Below, one piece after another: positions 45,181-56,000 of a DNA stretch of 64,000 nucleotides (positions are counted from its first letter, which is position 1; each line of letters opens with the position of its first letter). The stretch is taken from positions 25,257,662 through 25,321,661 of the forward strand of contig NC_045143.1 of the NCBI RefSeq assembly GCF_008831285.2, written 5' to 3'. A program made the translations under genes and the position numbers. The DNA comes from Nymphaea colorata. Its lineage: Eukaryota; Streptophyta; Magnoliopsida; Nymphaeales; Nymphaeaceae. The notes beneath the pieces were generated by a model. The model did not search any database. It had not been told where the DNA came from and worked only from the letters and a program-made list of their open reading frames with translations.

Positions 45181-45898
45181 TTGATACAATAAAAACTAAT
45201 GTTTCAGCATGTCCTTTTGTGTTAAAAGTTGATCAAAAACTGGTATATTCATCAATCAACTTGTGTCCTTCAAAAATAAGTTCTAACTTCATTAAGTTTA
45301 TGATTAACTTCAGAACTGCCATGATGCTTCAACATTTGGTCAAGGGAAAAATATTGACAGATTTCCTAATGGACATAGAAGGTATAAATTATGAGTAAAT
45401 TTTAAGTTTATGAAAATAAAGAATGGATCAGATGGAGCCAATCTAGTGAAACTTTAAGTATATGACTACCTTCATTATAATGGAAGTTAAATGTTTTAGT
45501 ACAAAAGTCAATAGCATGGAGGATTTGCACAAAGCAACATCAAAGCAGTCCAATAAACAAAAGAATAGAATCATGAAGGAAAACAATTAAATCAAAAAAT
45601 GAATCTGGACACAATAGGCAACCAAGGAGAAACTAGGAGGTGTCAATTTAATTTGGATAAAACATAAAGACGAAGTGATGAGTTTTCAAAAAAAGAGAAG
45701 GAAACATAAGAAAAAGAAGACTGCAAAGAGATGCGAAGGCAGACAACTAAGGAAACATAAAGTGGACTACATCGGTTACACACCCAAGGATTTGGAAGAC
45801 ATCCGCAGGGCTTCTATTTTTATTTTTTTGAGGTGCACGTGCATGTCTGTTCATTTCTACTAATGAAGATTTTAGTTAAATTCGAAATGTAACATTTA
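45181..45898. other. Intergenic stretch, no gene recognised
   Basis: AT-rich. A short lysine-rich frame at 45675-45863 has no recognisable family. Confidence 0.4.
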
Positions 45899-46090
45899 GG
45901 GGGCCGTTTGATGGCCTGGAAATATGGATTTGAAAATATATTTCTGGAAATATATTTCCTGGAATAAAGGAATGAGAAAAATCTTTTTGATTCCCATTTT
46001 GATGTGTGTGTGATGACTGAGAAATATATTTCTAGAAATATATTTCTGTGTTTGATGATAAAGGAATATATTCCAGGTTTAGTGAGATAG
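45899..46090. repeat. Inverted-repeat-rich block beginning GGGGGCCGTTTGATGG
   Basis: Self-complementary GGAAATATATTTCC-type motifs recur (TTTCTGGAAATATATTTCC, TTTCTAGAAATATATTTCTG). The GGGCCGTTTGATGG start resembles other small MITE ends in plants. No matching right terminus was found. Confidence 0.45.
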
Positions 46091-46140
46091 TGAGATGTAA
46101 GAAGGAAAGCTATATATCCATAAAACGGATATAAACAAGG

Positions 46141-46206
46141 TCAGGATTCTTTTGAAAGGTCAGGACTCTTTTGAAAGGTCAAGACTCTTTTGAAAGGTCA
46201 GGACTC
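46141..46206. repeat. 19-bp tandem repeat, about 3.5 copies
   Basis: Unit TCAGGACTCTTTTGAAAGG, starting at 46141, 46160, 46179 and (partial) 46198, with single-base variants. Confidence 0.92.
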
Positions 46207-46208
46207 AT

Positions 46209-46405
46209 TGCAATTGTATGCCATGAGTACTCACTTGACAACAAATTGTATGCCATTAGTACTCACTTACAACAAAATGCCATTAGTCTTCACTATACCA
46301 AAAAGATGCCATTAGTTCTGACCATACCACAAATTGTATGCCATTAGTACTGACCATCAAACAAATTGTATTTCCATCAAACAAATTGTATGCCATTAGT
46401 GTTTC
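46209..46405. repeat. Degenerate ACAAATTGTATGCCATTAGTACT tandem repeats
   Basis: Seven or so variants of an ATTGTATGCCATTAGTACT unit with variable spacers run up to the edge of the mitochondrial insert. Confidence 0.8.
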
Positions 46406-46813
46406 CACAAATCATAAGCACACTCGCTTTGCTTTGGCTTTCCAATGTCACGAGCAAAGCAAATCAGATTGACACTCGCAACTTTGAATGACATGTACGC
46501 TGACCTTGACTTTGAAATTCGCTCGTGACGTGAACGCTTCGCTTTGCGAGTGCTTTGATCAGCCAAAGAGCCTTCTTCTAACTAGGAGAGTAAGCAAGCT
46601 ACCGGAAGCGAAGTGCTCCCCCCTTGGGAGCATTTTCTTCCTCCTTTTCGTTCTACTTAGGTGGAGCAATCAAACTCTATCTCGACAGAATAGAATCGAA
46701 AAGAGGGCTGCAGGCCTGTGTAGACACCTCAACGAAAAAATGTGGACACTCCCCGAGGACAATCTGTCAAATACACAGACAGAAAGACCCGTTTTTCTTT
46801 TCTTTGCTGATTC

Positions 46814-46902
46814 CTAAAAATGCCATTTGCCATGTTGCACTAAGTTACTTACGGATGTATGCATGCGGTTCGGGAACACTTTGGGGTGAACACCCATCCG
46901 AA
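46814..46902 (-). pseudogene. nad4: nad4 exon 4, nuclear copy
   Basis: 89 bases, exactly the length needed to bring nad4 from position 1399 to 1488. It encodes RMGVHPKVFP and MHTSVSNLVQHGK, the C-terminus of ND4, and ends at TAG (46816-46814). An Arg codon (CGG) stands where the family has Trp, and Pro (CCG) and Arg (CGC) where it has Leu and Cys, all explained by missing C-to-U editing. The last residues before the stop (KWHF) look slightly altered. Confidence 0.92.
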
Positions 46903-48998
46903 CAAGTAGGGTCAATAGTTCAGCATTTAGGCCGTAACATAAGGCAACAAACAAATCTTTCACCCTACAAGTGCTCTCCGAACCGAGCTAGGTAGTCTCC
47001 TATCACTAGGCTCACCAACCAACCTGGACTTTGATTCTTATTATTCCTACCATGTTCTATATATCCAAACCATAAAGAAGGATTTTTTCCAGCCTTCCCA
47101 CATGACATAAGCGCTCTTGAGTGGGGTGGGCCATAATTCGCCAGGTCTTGGAGTGCCCGTTGTACCACGTGGTTGGGGTTAGACTCTTTCGGATCTGGCA
47201 CCTGCGCCCAGCCCGATTCGCCAGCTCTGAGTGGCTCTATGTCCGGTCGTGCGTGGTATGTTCGCGATTCGTACAAATGGAACGCATCGCTCCTACGACC
47301 TTGACGGGCTTTTTTTCTTGGGTCAGGATGGCGTGGCGATAGGCTTCGCTTCGTAGACTGGCTTCCCACCGTTGCAAACACTAAGCGAGAACGGTCAAGG
47401 GCGCACACACAAACAATGTCATTGCGTTGCACGGGGAAAACACAGCCGCCGGATTAGGTATGCGAAGCCTTTTCCTTCGAAGGGAGACCCAGATTCTGAA
47501 AGAAAGAGCTATGCTATTGACAGAACAAAGAAGCCTACATCTATGCCCCTTAATGAATCGAATGGCCCTTCGACCTTTGTTTGATTTTGACGGCCGGCAT
47601 AGATCTCAGGAGACCCGCCCACTCTGACTACGAAAAAAGCCCTGCCCTTTTCCTTCGCTACTAGGATCCTTCCACCACCACTCTGAAGTCAGGCAGCGGC
47701 GTCGGACGTCGAATTGATCGTGTAATGTGCAACGTCCATCAATGATGGTTAATTAATGTCCGTTGATTTAGACTCCTTCTCCCTCAAAAAAGATCGAGAT
47801 TAACCATACGGAATTCGACTCACTCTCGTATGGCTCGCCCTCGAGCCCTGGGCTGGTCGGTCGGGTCTTTCCTTGTGGTTTTGTTCTATTCCCGCCACAA
47901 GAAAGACACGCGGAAGAGGTATGCCCAGCGCATGGAGGATCTGTTGAGAGTGTCTGTTGTATCGGTAGGGAACAGTACGATCTTTTCCCCTATGGAAGAA
48001 AGACAGAGGTCAGTGCTACGGCCCGCTATTGTTTGATCCAATATTGACTGGGGACGAGCCCCGAATTCTTGGTTTGACCTAGTGGTCCTTGCTTTCTTTT
48101 TCATAAAGCTGTCAAGTGGAGCCTTCTTGACTCCACAGGGCAAATTTCTCGTACTTGCGCCGTGTGCCCCCTTTCGTTGAGTGTCCCGCCCGGTTCACTC
48201 ACAGGGCTGTTGGCCTACCAAGCACTTGCCCACTGCTCTTGCTGGCCCTTGGCAGGTCCGCGCTTGTTATCCTGACTGTTCTCTCCGCTGGGGCCCCCTC
48301 CCATTGCTCTAGCCATAAGCGTTGGAAGCTCCAGCTTGCACCCGCAGGGGCCCGCCCTGCGAGGCCAGAGTGGGCTCCGCGGTCAGCCCCCCTCCCTCTT
48401 CATTCATTCGAATGACATGGCAGGGTCTCTCACTTTTTTTGCCAGCCAGATCTAGAGAGATACTACGAGTCCTCCGTCCCAGATTCCCTCGCCGCGGCCA
48501 TCTGGTTCACCGGTACTACCAAAAACTCTCTTGCGTCTGTTACGGATGTCAGTAATATCTCAGACCACGAAACAAAGTCTCCGGTCGTGCTTCTGGTTTC
48601 CATTCCCAAACTCATATTGGAGGCGCAAGCCCCCTCGTGCTCTGCCATAAGAACTTGGAGTCTGTATCATGGTGAAGGTAAGATAACACCGTGATTCTTG
48701 CTCAAAAAACGGACCGAACGCGTTCGAGTTATTGGCTCGTCCGACCCGGCAGCATTCATGAGTCACTCGTTCAATTGTCCCTCAGAGACACGGTCGAGAA
48801 GTGCCATGCATGGTCCCGTCCTTTCTTTCTCTCGGTCCCACCCCAAAATGGATAAAAAAAGGGAGGGGGACTTCTGCAACGGGCTATGCCACCCATGACT
48901 GATGAGGGAAGTCGCATCTGTCCCATCGCAAGCACCTACAATGTTGTGATCACACTGGTTCACTCTGTCTTTTTTAGTAGTTCAACGGACGGTCGCCC
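46903..48998 (-). other. Group II intron nad4i1399, nuclear copy
   Basis: The 2096-base interval between nad4 exons 3 and 4. On the minus strand it begins GGGCGACC, where group II introns have GUGCG(A/C)C, so position 2 appears changed. A 34-base domain V lies at 47013-46980. No maturase ORF is seen. The long minus-strand frame at 46965-47432 has no recognisable domain. Confidence 0.85.
46980..47013 (-). ncRNA. Group II intron domain V of nad4i1399
   Basis: Minus strand starts GAGCCTAGTGATAGG and ends CTAGCTCGGTTC. It is 34 bases, with the AGC triad near the 5' end and a closing stem, about 77 bases before the exon 4 junction, as expected for domain V. Confidence 0.8.
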
Positions 48999-49421
48999 CT
49001 CCAACAATCAAAGGTATAAATATTGGAACTTCTCTATCGTTTGGGTTGGAGGATTTATGGAGGAAATCGGGTTTGAAATTTCTAAAAACCACACGATTAT
49101 ATAGCCAAAGGGAAAACACCGCGCCTAAAATCATCCCAAGCGCTACTAATGTGGCTACTAAGCTATTTCTTTGGAAAGCTCCTACTGAGATGGGAAATTC
49201 CCCGATAAAGCTGCTAGTACCAGGTGAACTCATATTGGCCAAAGTGGAAGATAAGGAAATGGTAGGGAGATTCGGCATGGTGCTCATTGAACCTCCGTAA
49301 TATCTCACAAGTCGAGTCTTATGTCGGTCATATAGAACACCAACACATAGAAAAAGGGCTGAACTAACTGGTCCATGACTTAACATCGGTAGAATGCTAC
49401 CTCCAATTCCATGTATGTTCG
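48999..49421 (-). pseudogene. nad4: nad4 exon 3 (mitochondrial NADH dehydrogenase subunit 4), nuclear copy
   Basis: In mitochondria ND4 is a proton-pumping membrane subunit of complex I. Conserved stretches here are MLSHGPVSSALFLCVGVLYD, RYYGG, SSFIGEFP and SLWLYNRVV. The 423-base length agrees with exon 3 between the standard intron sites 976 and 1399, and the reading phase (2 bases, then complete codons) fits. No indel is apparent. Several Pro and Ser codons stand where the functional protein has Leu or Phe, as expected for an unedited mitochondrial gene. Without exons 1-2, mitochondrial splicing and RNA editing it cannot work in the nucleus. Confidence 0.92.
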
Positions 49422-49473
49422 ATAGAGCAAAATCTTCCCTCCCCCCCCCAACGGAGTACGCCGATTACCCCCC

Positions 49474-49512
49474 GAACCATACAAGATAGTTACCACCTAT
49501 CATACGGCTTTC
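49474..49512 (-). ncRNA. Group II intron domain V of nad4i976
   Basis: The minus strand reads AGCCGTATGATAGG ... ACTATCTTGTATGGTTC, pairing end to end, about 50 bases before nad4 exon 3. Only the 3' part of this intron is in the insert. Confidence 0.75.
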
Positions 49513-50219
49513 TAACTCCACTTCTTTTTCTGGTCGTTCCGCTCCTTCGGATCGATGGAAGAGAGAAAACCCACATTTTTGACCTACCTGCTTTCTACCC
49601 ACATTATCTCCCCGGGTCTGGAGTCTCACTCACATCGTGGACCCCCACCCCAACCAACTCTATCTTCCTTATCAGTGAACCAGAGCATAGTGCATAGGTA
49701 CTCTTCTATGCAGCGGGGACGAGACGACGTGACATACTAAGATCACGTACAGAAGGCGTGCTGCCCTTCGGCTTGGAAATCTATATGGAACCTCTCCACA
49801 GCTATCGTTCCTTGTTGGGGTCCGATCGGGATAGGTAGGCCCAAGCTCCCCCCCCCTGACTGAGCACACGTAGTTCCCCACGGCTGACAAACAAAGAGGG
49901 TTGTCAGCCGTCAAAGAAAGACACCGGCCCCCCTTCCCCCACCGGGATTTCGCTTTCCTTATCTACGCGCGCACTGAGTCAGCATTGATGAAAACAAAGA
50001 GGTCGGCTTTACAAAAGAAGAAGGGGCGAGGGCCCCCTTTTTTCGGGATGTGTTTCCCCAACGGCCGGCCAGTGGCGGCAGAAAACGAACTCGGGTGGTT
50101 CGGTTCGCGTTTTCTTTTTCATTCTTAAGAGAGCTTCTCATTCATTTATAGAAGCCCGCTTCCACGCCGAGGATGGGTCAAGCCCAGCGAAGCTGCAGTA
50201 GGGAGTCGGAGGAGATGAG

Positions 50220-50248
50220 CCCCCCCCCCCCCCCCCCCCCCCCCCCCC
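50220..50248. repeat. Poly-C tract, 29 C
   Basis: Uninterrupted run of 29 cytosines after GATGAG. A shorter C9-type run occurs near 49441. Confidence 0.95.
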
Positions 50249-50935
50249 GAGATCCATGGGTTGGACCACAGGTTACAGTCCTTCCACGACAGGAGAAGGG
50301 CAGCGTCCTCGTTGTCGGATCGGAACAAGAAACGGGAGCTAGTCGTTCCCACCTCCCCACCCTTGCTTAGCGTTCCACTTGTGATCCTGGATGCAGTGGA
50401 GGATTTGGATAAATGCGCCCGACCATCAGACCAATCGCCGAAAGCCTCGATCAAGAAGAAAGGAACCTCTTTCATGTGAACAGTTGTATCAAATGGTTTT
50501 TCGTGCTATACACCACGTTGAGAAAGACCAACCTCCTATGCATCGTACCGGGTACCTCGAAAGGGAGGTGCTCCTTAGAATGCCACGGACGGCTGTTCGA
50601 AATGAAATGACGGGGTAAACTCGGAAAAGGATAGGATTGTGCATGTCGGGCCCCTCGGGTGTCCATATTTTGGCTGAGTTCCCCGTACCTCCGGCTCCTA
50701 TGTTACATGGTCGTAATCTATTGTGACGTTCCACGTTGCCAGGAATCCAAGGTTCCACACGAGCTCCCGTTCTGCGGCGTGGTGGCAGGACCACTAGGGG
50801 ATTGGCTCCGGGTGTAGGGTCAAATCTGCAGGGTCATGCAAATACATAGGCCCCTTCCCTTCTGCCGAGTTTTTCAGAAGGCGCTTTCCATTCTACGGTC
50901 CCTCAGAGTGAAGGGTGTGGCAGGTAGTACGGGCC

Positions 50936-52330
50936 CTCTGACTTCCAGCGTTGTGCTGCTGCATTCAAATTCCTTCAACTTAACATAAACAAAATTTCTA
51001 AATGCAAAAGCCTAAAACTGCTTAAGTGCTTTTTCATCAAATTTCGTAAACTTGAGAATAGGTCAGTAGCGATTTTTTGTTTTTCAAAGGTTAAACCCCA
51101 TTCCATTTCGAGAATTATACACATAGCATTATCAAAATTGCAAAGCAAAATGCATAAAACCTTTTTCTATAAAACAAAATCTTAGAATATGTTGCTAGAA
51201 TAAATGATTAAAAGTTTTAAACTTGTTTATGAAGTTTTCAACAAATTAGTGAGTCAATTTTGAAAATTATGTAAGCCCTAATGCTCATTCTTCCCCTACT
51301 TTTTCTCTGCTCTCCATTATTTCTCCAACCGTGAAGTTGACCACCATCACCGGCCTGTGGCAGCGTTCGGTGGCGTCCGATGGTTTCCAGCTACCAGTGA
51401 GTCCGTCCATCTGAAAAATCAAAGGTAAGTTATTTGGGTTTTTCTATTTATTTCTAGTTTCTTCTTCTCCTTCTTCTTCTTCAAGGGCACGTTTACTGGA
51501 CGTAGCCATGGATGACGCAGAAGAAGGAAAAGAAGAAGAATAGTCGGAATGGAGAAAAGATTAGGGTTATCCTCTTTCCCCTTCTTTCTTCCTCTGGCAT
51601 GTGACGTAGCTGCTACGGGTGATGGCGTCCCCTCTTTCCCCCTCCCTTCTTCATCTGCCTCCCTTCTTGATAAAACTGGAAATATTTTAAAAAATTGAAA
51701 TAAATTTCTCCTGCTACAGTAAAATTCTGGCCCATCAAATGGGCCCTTAAGGACTTAGGAGTCCAAATCCCTGAAAGTATGAACTATAGCACCTTCAAAT
51801 CAATGAATTACATAGAATACGTGAAATCTATTATAAATGACTTTCTGAATGCTCGTCTACCTCTTGGATGAAAACAAAGTTCTGAAAACCTACAGTAGCA
51901 TGTGCAAGTGCGGCAAGGAGTATATAGAGAATGCCAGAAAGAGGATAAATGACGATCAACACATGAAGAAACTAAAGAGAAGGGATTTAGATTAGGAAAA
52001 TCATCACTTTCGCATGGAAACAGGGGAAGACAATGGTCTTGAAGCAACTTCCAACCAGTAACGGAACTGCTTCAACAGCTAGAAAACTACGAACGACTAT
52101 AGTCTGCAGCGCGCAGCTACTGGACAATAATCCAAGCTTCATTTTTTTCTAAAGGAACAAACATGACCCTTTTCTCAGCTATTGTCTATAAGCAGATAGA
52201 GTCAAGCTATATCATCAACCATCACCCTCAAGTGGCAACAGCTCAGCATGGAGAGCAAGAAATCCAGACAAGCATCCTTTTTAACAAACCCTGGATTAGA
52301 ACTAAAACAAATAATTCTACAAAATGTGCA
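50936..52330. other. Intergenic stretch, no gene recognised
   Basis: AT-rich to 51290, then CT-rich sequence with TTCTTCTTC runs at 51460-51482 and a complementary GAAGAAG run at 51520-51540. The sequence GGCCCATCAAATGGGCCC at 51731-51748 is a near-perfect short palindrome of MITE-end type. Confidence 0.4.
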
Positions 52331-52790
52331 TGAAAAGTAGCGGCATGACGTAATTGAGAAAGGGGAGCCAAGAAAAGAAGAAAATTGTATGAGAGAAACC
52401 AGCTTAGAGGAGGGGAAAGGAGAAGGTGGGGTTGTGGTTAGGTGGGGAGCTATACCTTCCTAAGCCAACCAGGAGGGATAGGAAGCTTGATGGAGCCAAC
52501 CTCAGAGTCCTTTGCCGACGGAATCTGGGGTTCGGAGGATGAGTCCACAAGCTCTTTTACGAAATGAGCATGAAAAGTAGCAGCATCACTGGTAGTACGT
52601 CATTGAGAAAGGGGCGCGAAGAAAAGAAGAAAATCATATGAGAGAAACCGGCTTAGGGGAGGGAAGGAGAAGGAGGGGAGCTATACCTTCTTAAGCCAAC
52701 TAGGAGGGGCAGGAAGCTCGATGGAGATGACCTTAGAGTCTTTTGCCGACAGAATCTGGGGTTTGTAGGACAAGTCCACAAGCTCTTCCT
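52331..52790. repeat. 240-bp tandem duplication containing the MBD-like exon
   Basis: TGAAAAGTAGC(G/A)GCAT starts at 52331 and 52571. The copies share AGAAAAGAAGAAAAT, GAGAAACC(A/G)GCTTAG, GAGCTATACCTTC and AGTCCACAAGCTCTT, with many substitutions and small indels. Confidence 0.88.
52457..52560 (-). pseudogene. Duplicated copy of the MBD-like first exon, without start codon
   Basis: On the minus strand it encodes ELVDSSSEPQIPSAKDSEVG and then SIKLPIPPGWLRK before a GTATAG donor at 52456, parallel to 52687-52830. The in-frame ATG-bearing part is replaced by unrelated sequence, so this copy cannot start like the other. Confidence 0.5.
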
Positions 52791-52830
52791 TCTCTCGTGA
52801 GGTTGCCTTATCTCTCTCTCTTCTCTCCAT
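52687..52830 (-). CDS. First exon resembling MBD10/11-type methyl-CpG-binding-domain protein
   Basis: 144 bases, 48 codons from ATG at 52830 to a GTATAG donor at 52686, all open. It reads MERREREDKATS-like charged sequence and then SAKDSKVISIELPAPPSWLKK. The VxSIELPAPxxWKKK motif just before a splice site is what I recall from the N-terminus of plant MBD10/MBD11 proteins, where the MBD continues in exon 2. That exon (KKGGTPRK...FxAPTGEE) was not found downstream on the minus strand. The fragment is therefore an orphan exon or gene relic. The family assignment rests on a short motif. Confidence 0.5.
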
Positions 52831-53018
52831 GCGAGTGGTGCTTCCCTTTCTCTCGTCTAGCTAGTCGTGGCTAGGAACCCAGTTCTTCCCGCTGCTTTAC
52901 GCTCCCTGCTTCTGAAACAATTCTAGACAGGGTGAGGGGGTCCACTAGTTCGAATAAGGAGCGGTTGAACAGTGGAGTACTGTCCCATTAAAAATTTCAA
53001 TCGTACTTGGACCACAAT

Positions 53019-56000
53019 TGTCACACCCCAACCTTTTGACCCTCAATTATTTTTTTTTTTTCTAAACATAAAACATTGAGGTGCGATGACACAACAATTC
53101 AAAATGAAATGGGCCATGCAATTTCAAATAATGGGGTAACTTTCCATTATATAATCAATTTCGTTCATACAAAAATCATGTCAACACATATGACAAAAAA
53201 TGCCCCAAACCACAACTTTGATGCCTAACAAAAACAAGACATCAAAGAGACCAAAATATGACGTGTCAGCACTACAAAAGACCCAAAACTTTCCTAGTAG
53301 GATGTGAGTGAAGTCATCTTATCAACCTGTTGTCTCGGGTCTGCCAAAACTTGAAAAAAGAAACAACTGAACGCTTAGCCTTCGCAGTATGACAATAAGC
53401 TAGATAAATCCATAACCCTCTAAGGTAAGAGCTCAAATAAGAGGTATAACAAATATGAAATCAAATCATTATTATGTTTTGATTGGGCATGCAGTCACAT
53501 GGCTTGTCATGAAAGCCCCTCATATATACCACAACATGCAAAGGCCACTTGATGGCCACAATAAAACATTCACAATCACTTGCAACACATGCATAAACAT
53601 ATCATTTTCATTCATTTCATTCACATTCTTTCCATTTACATTAACTTAAGTGAATTAACAGTTCCTGTGGGTGCAAAACACAGACACGTGCACACCACGG
53701 GCGGCCTACAGCCGAGAGACAACCCCCGTGGTGGCTCAAAACAATATGGATTCATTCATGCTGTAGCAGAAGCACACTCATCATTAGGTGTGTGAATTTC
53801 AAGGAGAGATACTCAGCCTTCCCTAGAACACCCAGTTTGGGAAGGCGGGAGCCCAACGCTCCAAGCACATCACACAACAATACCCTGGGGCCTTGCACCA
53901 TCTGCGCTCCGAACATGCGAGACCAGTGGCGAAAGTGGGACAACTCCCAAACACATTGCCACAATCCACTGGCCTCTTATCTCTTATTCTTTCTTATCAT
54001 TATGATTGCACATTCACAAAATGATTGCCTAGCTCATGAGGTTGGCAAACTCCATGAGTGCACCCATACCTCCACATACCTCCACATGAAGGCTACACAT
54101 ATCATTAACACTCTTAGCTAGCCGTCATAACATTGTGGGTACAACTACCGTTCAATCTCATTCAATTACATTATTGCCTACAGTAATACATATGCAACAG
54201 ATCACAACATTCACATTCATCAAAATTCACATTTATTAAATACATCAATCACATCTTTCAAAACTTAGCCAAATCACGGAGAGTAATCTCGATCCATGAT
54301 TGATTCGTAGTTGTCCTATGCAGTTATCATTCTAGGATGCTTTCTAATGCACAATTGGGGTCGAGGAGATACTCGACTCGATACCACATCTCATTTGTCC
54401 TAACCAGTTATCATATCTAGCATGCAAATGCAATTGCGTATAACTTTTTAAAACAAAACTATTCACTTAAGTATTCAGTTCTCATGCATACACTCATTCA
54501 ATCACATTACAATCATTCAATCACATCATAATCCTAGGATCCAACAACCATAGAAACACACATTCACCATTTGACCCCAGGCAGGAATTCACCTAGAATG
54601 TCGTCATACCTATCGCGCATCCACAAAACACCCAAAACGCCTCAAGCTTCAAACCACATTGCTCAAGGTCTACTTGACGTGCCCAGTGTACCTGCAAACA
54701 CAATCAAACGGTAAGTTTTCTACTCATTTCGCTTTCCAATTTATACAAATCTGAAAATACAATCACTAAGGCATGTCATCACCTCGAGAGGGTGTCAACA
54801 GGTAGTATCGACCCACAAAGCCCTCCAAAAGGCCTCTACCCAACTCTTTGAGGTTATCTCCAAATGGTTTAAGCTTTGCGCTTCCGATTTGAACCGATCA
54901 CTAATCCGTTTCTCCCTTGATTCCTTAGTTGAGGCATGTTTCCAACATACACACTTTTTCCCAACCAACATGTACTACGCACGTCAACAATGGCGTGTGC
55001 CATGAGTTTACAACGATGGCCCTACACCTTCTCCACAATGTCAAATCTCTGACATGCTCCTTAATTGCTTCGAAAATCAACCCATCATGCTTATAAGATC
55101 ATTGTAGACATGGATCATCGTCCCTCCAAATTATCCCTATACCTTCCCCAAAATAGTAACGTTGCTAACATGCATTCTAATTCATCAAATCTTGAAATTA
55201 GCATGCTCCCTTAATAATTATACATGCTCCAACAACAAATATTTGAAAATTTTGGCTTGATTAAGCCTTGCTCACTCCAAATTTAGAGTCTTAGCTGTTG
55301 CAGTCCTCCCGACAGGCACCTCACGAGTTCGATTGATCCCCAAACAGCAAAAAACGTGCAATGCTGCACCACCAATGCTGTTTAGTCACTATTATGGGGG
55401 GGGGGGGGGGGAATGCGTCCCCAACTACAATCCAATCCAATAGCAATAAATGGGGTAAGATTTAGCAAAAGAGATTTCAAAATAAGGGTCTGCCACTAGA
55501 AAAAGGCGGCCAGTCGTGAGAAGGAGGTTTGTTTGAGGGTGAGAGACGTTGTGAGAGTGCACGAGTGGATGGGAGTGGGAAAGAGGCTACGCACGTGAGG
55601 GAGACAGTGACAGAGGGGAAACCAAGGGTTCAGATGAGGGAGAAAGCTAGAGTAGGTGCGAATGAGAGAGAGCATGCAAACAAGGAGAGAGATGCGAGCA
55701 GGGAGAGAGAGTGTGCAAGGAGCGTGAAAGAAAGAGGGGGACTCGATAGAAAAATTGAGATAGAGGGAGAGACAAACAGAGAGGGCGAGAGAGAGCACGA
55801 GAGTGGCAGAAGAGGGAGATAGCACGAGAGAGAGTGCGCAGGAGGGAACCTGTGCGAGGGGGAAAGGGCATGGGCAGAGGGTGAGAGTGCTGCGAAGGGG
55901 GAAAAAGGAGAAGAAAGAAGAAGGAAGAAGGAAGAAGCAGACCTTTGTTGCCGCCGCCGTCGTCCTCTTCGCCGTCTTGCACCACCCCCGTCTTCTTCTT

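Larger units (their letters stand above)
46410..50935 (-). other. Nuclear insert of mitochondrial DNA (NUMT) carrying part of nad4
   Basis: Base composition changes to GC-richer, plant-mitochondrial-like sequence. On the minus strand it holds, in the mitochondrial order, the 3' part of intron nad4i976 (about 50935-49422), nad4 exon 3 (49421-48999), intron nad4i1399 (48998-46903), exon 4 (46902-46814) and 3' flank (46813 to about 46410). Introns and unedited codons are both retained, so transfer was by DNA. The outer boundaries are approximate; they are judged from the change in composition against AT-rich flanks. Confidence 0.88.
49422..50935 (-). other. 3' part of nad4 intron nad4i976 and adjoining mitochondrial-like sequence
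   Basis: GC-rich sequence upstream of nad4 exon 3. It carries domain V near its 3' end and several long but unrecognised frames on both strands. It contains the C29 homopolymer at 50220-50248. Exon 2 was not found, so the insert breaks off inside this intron. Confidence 0.65.

Noticed and set aside
46141-46405. CRISPR-like spacing of short repeats
   Set aside because: Repeats are head-to-tail or irregular, without uniform spacers or cas genes, in a plant genome.
46965-47432. 155-residue minus-strand frame
   Set aside because: It lies inside the transferred group II intron nad4i1399 and lacks maturase motifs. Long chance frames are common in GC-rich mitochondrial introns.
50146-50794. Several 60-109-residue frames around the poly-C tract
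   Set aside because: They overlap on both strands, some are poly-Gly or poly-Pro from the homopolymer, and they lie in intron sequence.
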